From: Ryuthela nishihirai | Lineage: Eukaryota; Arthropoda; Arachnida; Araneae; Heptathelidae | Length of the DNA stretch: 64,000 nucleotides | Direction of reading: 5' to 3' | NCBI GenBank assembly: GCA_038380435.1 | Contig: JAWZYU010000001.1 | Coordinates: 15,852,001 to 15,916,000, forward strand | Shown here: in pieces, positions 10,761 through 21,262 of the stretch | Position numbering within the stretch: position 1 is the first letter of the stretch | Layout of the letters: each line of letters opens with the position of its first letter | Translations under genes and position numbers: made by a program | Notes under the pieces: model-generated | Told to the model about the DNA's origin: nothing | The model's database searches: none | Seen by the model: the letters and a program-made list of their open reading frames with translations, nothing else

Positions 10761-11271
10761 AGAAAGACAACTTTCTAATATTGAGAGATTGAAGTCACGC
10801 ATTCTAAAGAGATATTTAACGAAAAAAAAAATGGTGAATAATAAATACATATATTAATTGCTGACATAAAATAGTTGAAAAATATGTAATCTGTGTCTTT
10901 ACTACTGAGTGATTATTGCATTAGCAACACTCTAGTGTGAGTGACTTCCATACTGAGCAATATTGGGAAGTTGCCTTTCCCGGCCATAGATGGCGCCATG
11001 ACCGAGAAGGTCGGGAATATTTAAATTTCAAAGTTATTGGATGAATGACAGAACTAGTGATAGTTTACTACTTAACATACCTGGCATATAATTGGGAGGT
11101 GTGGGTTCGAGTCCCACTCATCGGTGAAACTATTTACAAAAAGTATATTTTAGACGTTTGCGAAATGTATGCTTTGAACTTAATTAAAAATCCTGTTTAG
11201 CTAAAGAAATATTAGAAGATTTCTAACTTTCAATATATCCTTTCATCATAAAATGAATGTCATTAGAGAAA
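10761..11271. other. Spacer with a tRNA-like scrap
   Basis: No gene recognised. A B-box-like GTGGGTTCGAGTCCCAC near 11100-11116 follows a degraded head, probably a dead SINE fragment. A small palindromic stretch (ATGGCGCCAT) lies near 10989. Confidence 0.4.
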
Positions 11272-11460
11272 GGGGACACCGAAGTGCTTGGAACGTCTGC
11301 CGTCCAAAGGATTGGAAATTAAGCTGTGGCATCGTGCACAAGGGAGCCATATCCTGTGCACTTTAAAGAATATGCTGGATGGCCTTGATGGGAGATTTCC
11401 ATCTGTCTCTTAACAGCTGTCCAGTGAGTCTCCTCCCTCAATCTACTCTGAGTCCTTTAT
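11272..11460 (+). repeat. SINE-B body, old copy without head
   Basis: Aligns by eye with the SINE-B body at 55740-55930: 'GGGGACACCGA.G.GCTTGGAA', 'GCCGTCC', 'GCTGGATGGCCTTGA.GGGAG', 'CAACAGCTGT..CAGTG'. Many substitutions make it one of the oldest copies here. Confidence 0.75.
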
Positions 11461-11712
11461 AGAAATAACAGCAATAAATACCTTAAGCAGAAATACTCTT
11501 TAATTCTTTAAATGTCCGAAAAATGAAACTCCGAAAACTTTTATGAAGCTTTTCTTTCATATATGACTCATCAGTTTCACCCAGTTATGGGAGGGAAGAA
11601 GCGCTCGATGAGTTTCCAAGTAGCTCCCTGCCATTCCATGGGCGAGAGCTAGCGATGCTCTTCTAGGATATGAGTGCATTAATGAAAGGTTTCTCAGACA
11701 AGCGTTAAAGAC

Positions 11713-12114
11713 TTGAATGTTATCTGCTGTTATGCCCCCACTGAGGATGCCGATGAGGATGAGAAGGATAGGTTTTATGAACAACTTCAGGATATTTTGA
11801 ATTCTGTCAAGAAAGGAGATATTACCCTTGTTCTTGGTGACTTCAATGCCAAAGTTGGTACTGACTCTGACCTTTGGGGAGGAGTAATAGGCACTTTTGG
11901 TATTGGTAGCTGCAATGGCAATGGGCAACGTCTCCTACAGGTAAGTAAACTCAATGGATTCAGAATAACTAACACATATTACAAACACTGTGACATACAT
12001 AAGTACACATGGGTTTCACCTGATGGGCTGAATAAGAATATGATTGATTACATATTAATTAACAGCAAATGGGCTAGTTCTGTTAGGAAAACCAGGGCAT
12101 ATAGGGGGAGCTGA
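11713..12114 (+). pseudogene. LINE apurinic-type endonuclease domain, copy 1
   Basis: Encodes the middle and end of the AP-endonuclease-like domain that nicks target DNA for LINE insertion. Visible motifs: 'NVICCYAPT' at the start, 'LVLGDFNAKVG' (the GDFN metal/nucleophile motif) about residues 38-48, and 'YTWVSPDGLNKNMIDYILI' about 99-117. The N-terminal part, with the catalytic glutamate seen in copy 3 as 'LQETRW', is lost by 5' truncation. Compared with copy 3, one extra base around 12103-12112 shifts the frame. The final 'GSDHYLV' motif therefore reads in the next frame, upstream of 12146. Endonuclease and RT were originally one protein. Confidence 0.88.
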
Positions 12115-12145
12115 AATTGGATCTGACCATTACCTTGTTAAAAGT

Positions 12146-14113
12146 GTGTTGCAACTTAAACTTAAAAAGTGTTGTGCTAGGGTTAAAAAATTTACTTTTA
12201 ATACTGAAGCTCTGAAAGATCCAGTTATAGCCAAAGCTTACCATGATAGGTTACTTAATCATTATGACAGTCAGGGTTTGCTTACTACTGAAGTTGAGGA
12301 AGAATGGGATCATTTTAAACAGGCTTTTTTGGACACTAACAGTACTCTTTTAGGAAAAAAGGAGCAGAAGAGACAGAATTATCTGAGTGATAAGGCACTT
12401 GAGCTTATTTCGGAAAGAAAGAACTGCAGGAATGCCCTTAATCAATACCCAACTAGTCCTAAGAGAAAGCATTACAGAGACCTTAATAAACTTGTAAAGG
12501 ATCAGTTAGCTGCTGATAAGAATCTTTGGCTTGATGGTTTGGATGACAAAGCCAAGGAAGCAGTTAGACAGCACAACAGCAGAGGGCTGTACCAGATAGT
12601 TAATGTTTTGTGTGGTAGAAAACGGACAGGCATACAAGGATTGAAGGATAAACAAGGTAAGGTTATAGAAGGGGAGGATTCTGTCATGGCTAGGTGGGCT
12701 GAGCATTTCAGTGATGTTCTAAACAATGTAGTTAGTTCTACTCCCATTGTTTGCAATGATGATAGATGCATTGGTGGCTTTAATGTTGGCCCTATAACAC
12801 AATCTGAAGTTATTTTGGCTGTTTCTAAACTTAAACTTCATAAATCCCCATGGGTAGATGAAATTACTACGAAAATGCTTAGAGCTGGGGATGTTTTGGG
12901 AACCACTTGGATAACTGAAATTCTGAATATCTTTTATGATAAAGGCATGGTTCCTAACGATTTTACCAGAGCTATTGTTATCCCTATTTTCAAAAAAGGT
13001 GATCGCAGTTCTTCTGATAACTATAGGGGTATCAGTCTGCTCTCTGTTCCAGGTAAAGTTCTTTCCATGATTGTGCTTAATAGAATTAAGAATCTGGTTG
13101 ACAGTCAATTGCGTAATGAGCAATGTGGATTCAGAAGTGGTAGGGGATGTGTGGATCAGATATTTTCACTTAGGCAGATTCTTGAGAAATGTTTAGAGTT
13201 TCAGAAACCTTTGGTTGCTAGCTTTGTTGATTTCAAAAAGGCTTTCGACTCTGTTGATCGTCATAATTTGTGGTTGATTGTGAGATCATATGGTATACCA
13301 GACAAGTTAGTTAACATTATGAAAGCTCTCTATAATAACACTGAGTCGTGTGTGAGAGTTGGTAAGGCTTGTAGCAATTGGTTTAGCATTACTTTTGGTG
13401 TTCGACAAGGGTGCATTTTGTCTCCTTTTCTCTTTAGCTTGGTTATTGATTATGTTATGCGAAATTCACTTCAAGGGAAAGATATTGGCCTTAAATGGGC
13501 TGGAGATACGAAAATTTCTGATTTAGATTATGCTGATGATTTAGCCCTTTTGGCAAATGATGTTGATGAGATGAACTCTTTCATTCGAGCTGTTGATGAG
13601 ACTGGTAGTAGAGTAAATTTGGTTATAAACAGAGAGAAAACTAAAGTGATGAAAATTGGTCAGGCAGGCTGTGATTCAGTTAATCTGAATGGTTGCAGTC
13701 TTGAGCAGGTGTCACAGTTTAATTATCTTGGGAGCTATGTAGCAGATAATGGTGATGTGCGGCATGAGATTAACAGACGAATAGGGATTGCTGCCGGGAC
13801 TTTTAAGAACCTATGGAGAGTGTGGAGAAATAGGCGTATACACCTAAAGACTAAAATTAGACTGTATAATAGTTTGGTTCTTTCTAGGGTTAGTTATGGT
13901 AGTGAAACTTGGACACTTTGTAAACAAGATAACAGGAAACTAGATGCTTTTGATTCCAGATGCTTACGCAGTATCTTGGGCATTAGGTGGTTCAACTTTG
14001 TAACTAATGGTGAGATTAGGCAAAGGAGTTTGCAACCTCCTTTAAGCAGCATATTGTGCAGAGAGAGACTCCGTTGGTTTGGCCATGTTGCCCATATGAA
14101 TAATTATAGATAG
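12146..14113 (+). pseudogene. LINE reverse transcriptase, copy 1 (655 open codons)
   Basis: Longest open frame in the window. After a ~170-residue linker come the RT blocks: 'PIFKKGDRSSSDNYRGISLL' (~280-300), 'EQCGFRSGRGC' (~326-336), 'FVDFKKAFDSVD' carrying the first catalytic aspartate (~360-371), 'VRQGCILSPFLF' (~420-431) and the YADD box (~462-465). The end shows 'SYGSETWTL', 'RKLDAFDSRCLRSILGI' and 'RERLRWFGHVA', typical of RTE-like proteins. A TAG at 14111-14113 replaces a leucine codon present in copy 4; about 60 more codons continue in frame to the natural stop at 14297-14299. The ATG at 12146 is not a true start, since the frame joins the endonuclease upstream through a frameshift. 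RT motifs are intact, but the protein is truncated. Confidence 0.9.
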
Positions 14114-14311
14114 GCGAATAGGGTTATGAACAGTGTGCCTAAAGGCCTCAGAAAGAAGGGGAGACCTAGGATGCGGTGGGCAGACAATGTCAAACAGAAC
14201 CTTGTTAGAATTGGTGTGCAGTGGCCAGATGCAGTAGATGTAGCTCAGGATAGACTTGCTTGGAGAACTAAATTGCACGGTCTGGTTGGATCTCCGTAGC
14301 CCATGGCTGCT

Positions 14312-14364
<53 letters not shown>
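14312..14364 (+). repeat. (TGA)n microsatellite, LINE 3' tail
   Basis: About 17 tandem TGA triplets at the 3' end of copy 1. Shorter TGA tracts end copy 4 (about 52913-52926), the short derivative (about 24830-24848) and, as ATC on the plus strand, copy 3 (41887-41900). Confidence 0.95.
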
Positions 14365-14436
14365 TAACGCTACAGTTTTGTTGCCAGATTCCGTATACTT
14401 CCCATGCACAATTATAAATATTTTTATATGTATATA

Positions 14437-15224
14437 CACTATGTTGAAAAAAGTGTCTGAACACTTACGTGCTATGTGAACGGAAGCCACTTTCATAGCT
14501 CCCTAACATTGAAAATAAATATTTTACGCAAAAACTGTTATTGGCGATAAATTGTAAATGTCACTCAAATCTCTCTAAATATATTTCCCGCAATATTTGT
14601 TTAATATTCAAAGAATGAATGAAAGCTGAAGCATTCATCTTCAACTTTTGACACTTGTGAAAAATTACTTCAATTGATAAAACATAACTCCTGTAACAAT
14701 TTTTTCACTAACATAAATTAAATATCTGAAGTTTATATTACAATTTTTTAAGATTTCATTAATTTGGAGGCAATGTGACAGTGTCGTCTGTTCTTCAATG
14801 AAATCGCTTCAATGACTCTTTAAAAATTGATCGAAAATGACTCATCAAAAATCAATGACTCTTTAAAAATTGATTCAAAATTGACAATGTCACATTGCCT
14901 CCAAATTGATGAAATCTTGAAAACTCGTCATACAAACTTCAGACATTTAATTTATGTTAGTGAACAAATTGTTACAAGAGCTATGTTTTATCCATTGAAA
15001 TATTTTTTCACAAGTGACAAAAGTTGAAGATGAATGCTTCAGCTTTTATTAATTCTTTAAATATCAAACGAATATTGCGGGAAATATATTTAAAGATTTG
15101 AGTGACATCTACAATTTATCGCCAAAAACAGTTTTTGCGTAAAAGGTTTATTTTTAATGTTAGGAAGTTTGAAAGTGGCTTTCCATTCACATATCAGTGT
15201 CCGGACACTTTTTTCAACATAGTG
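14437..15224. mobile_element. 788-bp hairpin MITE (Tc1-like, TA target)
   Basis: Inverted arms of about 370 bp begin CACTATGTTGAAAAAAGTGT on both strands. They are flanked by TA (14435-14436 and 15225-15226). The arms remain similar over almost their whole length, apart from a spacer near 14800-14880 that contains a short tandem repeat ('ATGACTCTTTAAAAATTGAT' twice). No transposase sequence is present, so it is non-autonomous. A diverged relative lies at 53215-53730. Confidence 0.9.
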
Positions 15225-15285
15225 TATTGTATTTGTATTGAATTATAAAAATATTCCGCCATACACAAACTGAGGTCCGGGGGTC

Positions 15286-16101
15286 TGTGATGTCCTCCCT
15301 GTTCGGATCCTGTCCGACTGTTCCAAATGTGATGTCCTCACTATCTGATCCCTTCAGACTGAACTAGATGTGATATCCTACTCTGTATTCGGAATGCAAT
15401 GAGACTGGTCCAAATGTCGTGGCCGCCAGAGGACGATGCACCTGTTGAATTATTATTTCACCTTCTATTCAGTGAAATGACAGATTCGCTAGTTTTTACA
15501 CACGTAGCTACTTGTGCCTCAGATATGCTATGTTGGATGATGAATGACCATAATCCATCAATTAATCGCACGAGAATTATATAGGGACAACACAATTTAT
15601 TAACACAATATACAACTACATGCTGGGAATGGGCCTTTGCTGCTTCATTCCTGCAAACAATAATATAATGAGGTGGAGAATCACATGCTCTGCGAATCCT
15701 CAATTTACAGATTTGAAACCTTGGCGAAAGGATAATCAACCTTTGCCTACACTCTGGTTCCTTCTGAATCCACAAGAATAAAAAAACAGATTCTCCAAGA
15801 AACTCGATTCCCCTTTGGAATCGCACCCTCACTTCAAGGGATTCCTTCAAGTATGATGGCATCCTTTTGATGCGTATCGAAACAACTCCTTCGTTCGAAA
15901 GCTCACACCAAAACTGTTGTCTCAAATCTGCCACCTAGCCTCCTCACTGCATTAGCGCCCTAGGCTAGTCGTAAACGCTCATAAAACACTTCTGGAGCTG
16001 TGATCTCATGCGCGCACCACTTGGACCCGAGAACAACAACAGTGAGTTATCCCTAGCATGAACATTTCCAAGAACACATTCAATATATTAAAATATCTAC
16101 A
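15286..16101 (-). repeat. 3' LTR of the pol-less element (816 bp)
   Basis: Matches 20395-21262 along its length with scattered substitutions. It lacks a ~40-bp block containing one extra copy of the 'GGACATCACATCT' motif that the other LTR has. In its transcriptional (minus) sense it begins TGTAGATATT at 16101. Confidence 0.82.
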
Positions 16102-16118
16102 ATTACGCCCCTTTTTCA
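16102..16118 (-). other. Polypurine tract next to 3' LTR
   Basis: Minus strand reads GAAAAAGGGGCGTAAT directly before the LTR start. This is the expected plus-strand primer site of an LTR retrotransposon and helps fix element orientation. Confidence 0.65.
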
Positions 16119-16729
16119 AATAGTTTTATCAGTTTTTATGAGACTTATAAAACTTATAGCTTTTTTGTCACTCGAATTTTTCGTGACCTCGTCAAGGCAA
16201 TTGAGCAATGAATGTTTCCACTGGAAGACTGTCCAGTTAATTAACTATAGTGTTCAAAACGTCTCTGTCATTCAGAAGTAAATTAACGTGAATTTATTGC
16301 TTTCAGTGTTTGCCGATGGGTGACCTTCCGTCACTTCCATTTTTACACTCTTAAGTTGCCAGTTCCCACTTTCATTGTATACTCCGAGCCATTACTATCA
16401 CCCCGAAACTTCCCTAAAGGCAGAGTGCTGTTGTATAGGCCCAATCTGATCAATTAGAGTTTTTGAAAGTTACCCGGCATTGACCTTCGATCGATGCTCT
16501 GTATCGATGCAATGATACATCGAAAATATTTCCACTTCGTCTTCCGGGCATCTGGAAGCCTCTTACTTCCTTTGATAATTACAGGCTATCATCCGCACCT
16601 TATATCTCATCTTATAATTCTTCCTTTGCATTATGAGTCCGCTTGTACAATTATCTTCAAATTCTATTAACACTTGTTTTGCTACAGCCTTGCTCCCTCT
16701 CTTAATATGCCTTCTATTCCTTCTCTCAT
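16119..16729 (-). other. 3' internal region of LTR element, no clear ORF
   Basis: Lies between the repeat ORF and the polypurine tract. Minus-strand frames are broken and no pol motif could be read. It may be 3' untranslated or degraded coding sequence. Confidence 0.45.
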
Positions 16730-18932
16730 TACTTTTTATCGAACTTCAAATGTTTCCTATCCGGCCTTACGTGGCAAATTTCTTCCGTCCTTTCAACATG
16801 GATGTCAATTGTATTCTCTTTACAATTAATTTCATTTTCTTTGCTGATTACGGTACCACAATCAACCGCTCTACTGGATAAATTCTTATCTATATATTTT
16901 AACCTCATCCTTCTGACATTTAATTTTCTCGGTCTCTATATTATTACATACTTTGCTCTCAATCAAGTCATTAGGCTTTACATTTCTTTCTCTGAGATTA
17001 ATATAATTTCTCTGAGATTAATATAATTTCTACCATCCTTCTCCGCATCAAGTATCTTGCTCAATATTTTACATTTATCCTTCAGAGAAATACTTTCTTC
17101 ACTAAATTTAGCCCCAGCCCTATTACATAAATCCTTGCTTAAATCTACCTTCTCAGCCTTTTCACATTTAATTTTGCCACTTTTTACATTACTACTCGCT
17201 TTGCTCTGAATTAAATCATTAGGCTGTAATTCTCTTTCTTTGATAATAATATTCTTACTATCATCTTTCTCCTTATCAGATATCTTACAAAATATCGCAC
17301 ACTTATCATTTAGAGAAATATTCTCTTTACTAAATTTAGACTCATCTCTACTACATAACTTCTTGTTTGAATGTAACTTAATCTGATACTTCTAACATTT
17401 AACTTTCTCACTCTTCATATTATTATTTATTTCGCTTTTAACGAAATCACTAGTTTCTAAATATCTTTCTCTGATAGTAATATTCTTTCTGTTACCTTTC
17501 TCCTCATCAAATATCGTACGAAATATATACACTTATTAATAATATATAATTCTCTGAATAATAAGTGTAATTAAATAATATATTATATAATTACACTTAT
17601 TATTCAGAGAAACATTTTCTTTACCAAATGTAGCCACATCTCTACTACATAAATCCTTACTTACGTCTATCTTAATCTCATCCTTCTGACATTTAGTTTT
17701 CTCACTCTTTATATTTTCTGCTCCACTCTTAACGACATCGCTAGATTTTAAATCTCTTTCTCTGATAAAAATATTCTTCCTGTCACCTATCTCCTTATCC
17801 GATACCTTACAAAATATTTCACACTTATTATTTAGAGAATTTTTTCTTCACTAAATGCAGCCACATCTTTACTACATAAATCCTTACTTAAATCTAACTT
17901 ATCCCTCTGACATTTAATCTTCTCACTCTTCACATTATTGTTTGTTTCGCTCTTGACGTAATCACTAAGTTCTAAATTTCTTTCTCTGACAATAATATTT
18001 TTATCACCTATCTCTTCATCAGATATCTTACCAAATATTTCACCCTTATTATCTAGAGAAATATTTACTTTACCAAACGTAGCCACACCTCTACTACATA
18101 GATCCTTACTTAAATCTAACTTATCCTTCTGACATTTAATTTTCTCATTCTTTACATAATTATTAACTTCGCTCTTAACGAAACCAGTAGGTTCTAAATC
18201 TCTTTCTCTGTTAATGATATTTTTACTATCACCTTTCTCCTTATCAGATAACTCACAAAATATTTCACACTTATCATTTAGAGAAATATTTTCTTTGCTA
18301 ACTGTAGCAGCATCTCTGTTACATAAATTCTCATTTAAATCTGTCTTAATCTCATCCTTCTGACATTTAATTTTCTTACTCTTCACATTATTATTCATTT
18401 CGCTCTTAACGAAATCACTAGCTTCTAAATATCTTTCTCTGATAGCAACATTCTTACTATCACCTTTCTCCTCATCAGATACCTTACAAAATATCTCACA
18501 CTTATTATTCAGAGAAATGTTTTCTTTACCAAATGTAGTCACATCTCTATTACATAAATCCTTACTTACATCTATCTTAATCTCCTCCTTCTGACATTTA
18601 GTCTTCTCGCTCTTTATATTATCTTATCGCTCTTAACGACATCACTAGATTTTAAATCTCTTTCTCTGATAATAATATTCTTCCTATCACCTATTTCCAT
18701 ATCAGATATCTTAACAAATATTTCACACTTATCATTTAGGGAAATATTTTCTATACTAAATGTAGCAACTTCTCTACTACATAACTCCTTATTTAGATCT
18801 ATCTTAATCGCATTCTCGTGACATTTAACTTTCTCAGGCCTATAATTGCTCTTATTCAAACAAGAATTAGCACTTTTCTTAAAAACTTCACTTTTATTAT
18901 TCTTGTTATTAATCACCTTAAACCTACTCTAA
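16730..18932 (-). pseudogene. Tandem ~76-residue repeat protein region, broken
   Basis: Minus-strand coding region with at least eight units; the 'TTTCTCT(A/G)AA' anchor recurs at about 17083, 17311, 17604, 17832, 18054, 18279, 18510 and 18739, spacing near 228 bp. A typical unit runs ENISLNDKCEIFCK, then (I/V)SDxExGDxKNI, RERxLExSDFVKSE, NNNVKSEKIKCQKD and (L)SKDLCSRDVATF. It carries CxxxC plus two further cysteines and is lysine/glutamate rich. Longest open pieces are 17832-18542 and 18614-18916. A diverged last unit ends at a stop near 16732. Stops, frame changes and a 65-bp local insertion show it is dead. I do not recognise the repeat; a nucleic-acid-binding gag-like role is only a guess from its position. 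Confidence 0.7.
17540..17615. repeat. Perfect small palindrome inserted in a repeat unit
   Basis: TTCTCTGAATAATAAGTGTA at about 17551 is repeated in inverse at about 17594-17613, around an AT-rich centre. It copies the unit's own anchor in reverse and lengthens this unit by about 65 bp. Confidence 0.75.
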
Positions 18933-20031
18933 CTATCAAAGTTATTATTACCTCCTGCCTTATCTGCACTAAACTTTTGACACTTATTCAAGCTCATCGG
19001 ATTACTCTCACAATCGCTTACACAGCTTAATTTTAATTTCTGCTGGAAGTTATCTTTACTGGCAATTTTAACAAAATTATCACCTCTGTTTTCTACTTTT
19101 GTCTTACCTTCGACACTACTCATATATTCTTCCTCTTGCCCAGCTAATTCCCTAGCTATTTCTTCTCTCTCCCTAGTTATTTCTTCTATCCTTCTCTTAT
19201 GTTCCATTTCCAATCTCCTTTCTTCCCTATCTTTTTCTTCCCTCTCTCCTTCTTCTTTCCTTCTCTTATATTCCCTATCTCTTTCTTCTTCTTTCTCTTA
19301 TATCCTTCCCTAACTATTTCTTCTGTCCCCCTAACTATTTCTTCACTCTCCCTAAGTATTTCTTCCATGCTTCTCTTATGTTCCATTACCGCCCTTCTTT
19401 CTTCCCTATATCTTTCTCTTTCCTGCCTATCCAATTCTTTTTCCACCCTATCTTTTTCTTCTTTCTCTCTTCTATATTCCCTTTATTCCTTCTCTCTTCT
19501 ATATTCCCTTTATTCCTTCTCTCTTCTATATTTCCTTTATTCCTTCTCTCTTCTATATTCCCTTTATTCCTTCTCTCTTCTATATTCCCTTTATTCCTTC
19601 TCTCTTCTATATTCCCTTTATTCCTTCTCTCTTCTATATTCCCTTTATTCCTTCTCTCTTCTATATTCCCTTTATTCCTTCTCTCTTCTATATTCCCTTT
19701 ATTCCTTCCCTCTTCTATATTCCCTTTATTCCTTCTCTCTTCTATATTCCCTTTCTCTTACTTCCCTTCTTTCTTCCCCATCTCTTTCTTCCTTCTGTCT
19801 TTGATAATCCATTTCCGTCTCTGAGACTGATCTCGGGACTGCATCACTCATATCGACCGGATTCGAACCACATCCGCTAGCACCCTGTTCTACCCCAACA
19901 TCGCTACCAATACTATCACTTTCAGTAGTTTCCCCACTTTCCCCAGCCTCAATGTGTCTGGTTATATCATCGTTCCCGTCCAGTTCCGTTAAACCCTTAG
20001 TTTTATCGCGACTCTTAAGCATCATTGGCAA
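18929..20031 (-). pseudogene. Gag-position coiled-coil ORF of LTR element
   Basis: Reads leftward from near 20031. An N-terminal acidic stretch (about 80 residues with 'GESGETTESDSIGSD') is followed by E/R/K-rich heptad-like sequence ('QRQKEERDGEERREVREREY', 'YREERRAVMEHKRSMEEI', 'RRIEEITREREEIARELAG'). This predicts a long charged coiled coil. It leads directly into the ~76-residue repeats, so both were probably one protein. An ATG pair near 20020-20031 is the likely start. The frame is destroyed by a 27-bp minisatellite whose unit carries TAA, and by further frame changes. It has no close family that I can name. The gag assignment rests on its position between 5' LTR and interior. Confidence 0.6.
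19471..19757 (-). repeat. 27-bp minisatellite, about 10 units
   Basis: Near-identical 27-bp units (TATATTCCCTTTATTCCTTC followed by TCTCTTC on the plus strand). On the coding strand each unit would encode nine residues like EYRREKE-x-R, but the x codon is TAA in the units I read. The open plus-strand translation (serine/leucine/tyrosine/phenylalanine-rich) is a by-product. Confidence 0.9.
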
Positions 20032-20394
20032 CTCAAAATTAGTCTAAAAATAGAAACAACAGTAAAACCACAGATCTTTCCTTCTCGTGAAGATCGGCTC
20101 TGCTCACTGCCTGCTTGGAGTCTCCTTCCACAACTAGTCCCACAACTTTCCACAACTCAGCGAAGATCTTGACGACTTCGTACTTGGGGAAATAGCACTC
20201 TGTAGAACACTGCACTGGATGCAGTTTAGCCCACTGAGCTGCTTGTAGCTTCCTCACTTTCCAGAATCACTGCCACAGATGCGCAAATTTTTCAAGCAAT
20301 TTTCTTCTTTCCAGGGAATTTTTTTTCTCTTCTTTTGTGCAAATGGACCTCTTCTTCGACACAAGGGCACTATATCGTTCGCAACTGCATCAGA
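20032..20394 (-). other. 5' internal leader of LTR element; possible PBS
   Basis: Between the right LTR and the first ATG. A TGGCAGTGATTCTGG on the minus strand near 20263-20277 has the TGG start expected of a tRNA primer-binding site. However, it lies over 100 bp inside the LTR edge as I define it, so either the LTR is longer or this is not the PBS. A 72-codon minus frame (20039-20257) is unrecognised. Confidence 0.4.
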
Positions 20395-21262
20395 TGTGAT
20401 GTCCTCCCTTTCGGTATCCTGTCTGACTGTAACAGATGTGGTCCTCCTTGTCTCCGATTTATGGAGACTGAACCAGATATGATGTCCTTGCTATCTGATC
20501 CCTTCAGACTGAGCTAGATGTGATGTCCTACTCTGTATTCGGAATGCAATGGGACTGGGCCAAATGTCGTGGCCGCCGGAGGACGATGTACTTGTTGTAT
20601 TATTACTTCACCTTCTATTTGGTGAAAAGACAGATTCGCTGGTTTTTACACCCGTAGCGCCTTGTGCTTCAGATATGCTATGTTGGATGATGAATGACAA
20701 TAGTCCGTCAATTAATCGCACCAGAGTTATATAGGGACGACACAATTTATTCACACTATATACAGCTGTGCTGGGAATGCTCTCCACTCTATGGGCCTTT
20801 GCTGCTTTGCTGCTGCAAACAATAATATAATGAGGTGTAGAATCGCACGCTCTGCGAATCCTCACTTTACAGATATCAAACCTTGGTGAAAGGATAACCA
20901 ACCTTTGCCTACAATGTGGTTCCTTCTGAATCCACAAGAATAAAAAAAATTTTCTCCAAGAATCTCGATTCCCCTTTTTAATCGCACCCTCGCTTCAAGG
21001 GATTCCTTTGAGTATGACGGCATCCTTTTGACGCGTATCGAAACGACCCCTTCATTCGAAAGCTCACGCCAAAACTGTGGTCTCAAATCTCCCACCTAGC
21101 CTCCTCGCTGCACTAGCGCCCTAGGCTAGTCGTAAACGCTCATAAAACACTTCTGGAGCTGTGATCTCATGCGCGCAGCACTTGGACCCGAGAACAATAA
21201 CACTGAGTCATCCCCAGCACTAATATTTCCAAGAACACATTCAATATATTAAAATATCTACA
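20395..21262 (-). repeat. 5' LTR of the pol-less element (868 bp)
   Basis: Starts TGTAGATATT at 21262 on the minus strand. About 500 bp in, the minus strand has TATATAG, closely followed by GAATAAA and a second TATATAA box, a plausible promoter/polyadenylation cluster in the R region. The downstream end holds several diverged copies of 'GGACATCACATCT'. Confidence 0.82.

Larger units (their letters stand above)
11649..14364 (+). mobile_element. RTE-like LINE, copy 1, 5'-truncated
   Basis: Homology to the other copies begins near 11649 inside the endonuclease domain and runs to the 3' end, CCATGGCTGCT followed by about 17 TGA repeats (14312-14364). A microsatellite 3' end instead of poly(A), an apurinic-type endonuclease and an RT without RNase H all fit RTE-type LINEs. 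It is the longest copy but is broken by a frameshift and a nonsense codon. Confidence 0.9.
15286..21262 (-). mobile_element. Pol-less LTR element with tandem-repeat ORF
   Basis: Two direct repeats (15286-16101 and 20395-21262) share sequence throughout and both read TGTAGATATT...GGACATCACA on the minus strand, the TG...CA form of LTRs. A purine tract (GAAAAAGGGGCG on the minus strand) abuts the inner edge of the left repeat, as a polypurine tract should. No reverse transcriptase, integrase or protease motif is visible in the ~4.3-kb interior. Instead there is a gag-position coding region with coiled-coil and ~76-residue repeats, now broken. No matching target duplication was found; the outer end of the left LTR may be truncated. 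It was probably mobilised by a Ty3- or Pao-type partner (inference). Confidence 0.75.

Noticed and set aside
14042..14496. Minus-strand ORFs with poly-Ser and poly-His runs
   Set aside because: Translations of the (TGA)n LINE tail, not a His- or Ser-rich protein.
15458..15934. Minus-strand 158-codon ORF, with a partial counterpart at 20608-21095
   Set aside because: Both lie in the LTRs; the frames differ between the two LTRs and show no domain, so they are chance openings.
19199..19824. Plus-strand 201- and 148-codon ORFs rich in Ser/Leu/Tyr/Phe
   Set aside because: They are the opposite-strand translation of the 27-bp minisatellite and the E/R-rich minus-strand region; the repeat simply lacks stops in those frames.
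15286..21262. Element interpreted as a host tandem-repeat gene inside a segmental duplication
   Set aside because: TG...CA ends, TATA/AATAAA cluster and the purine tract beside one repeat make LTRs the better explanation, though the missing target duplication keeps some doubt.
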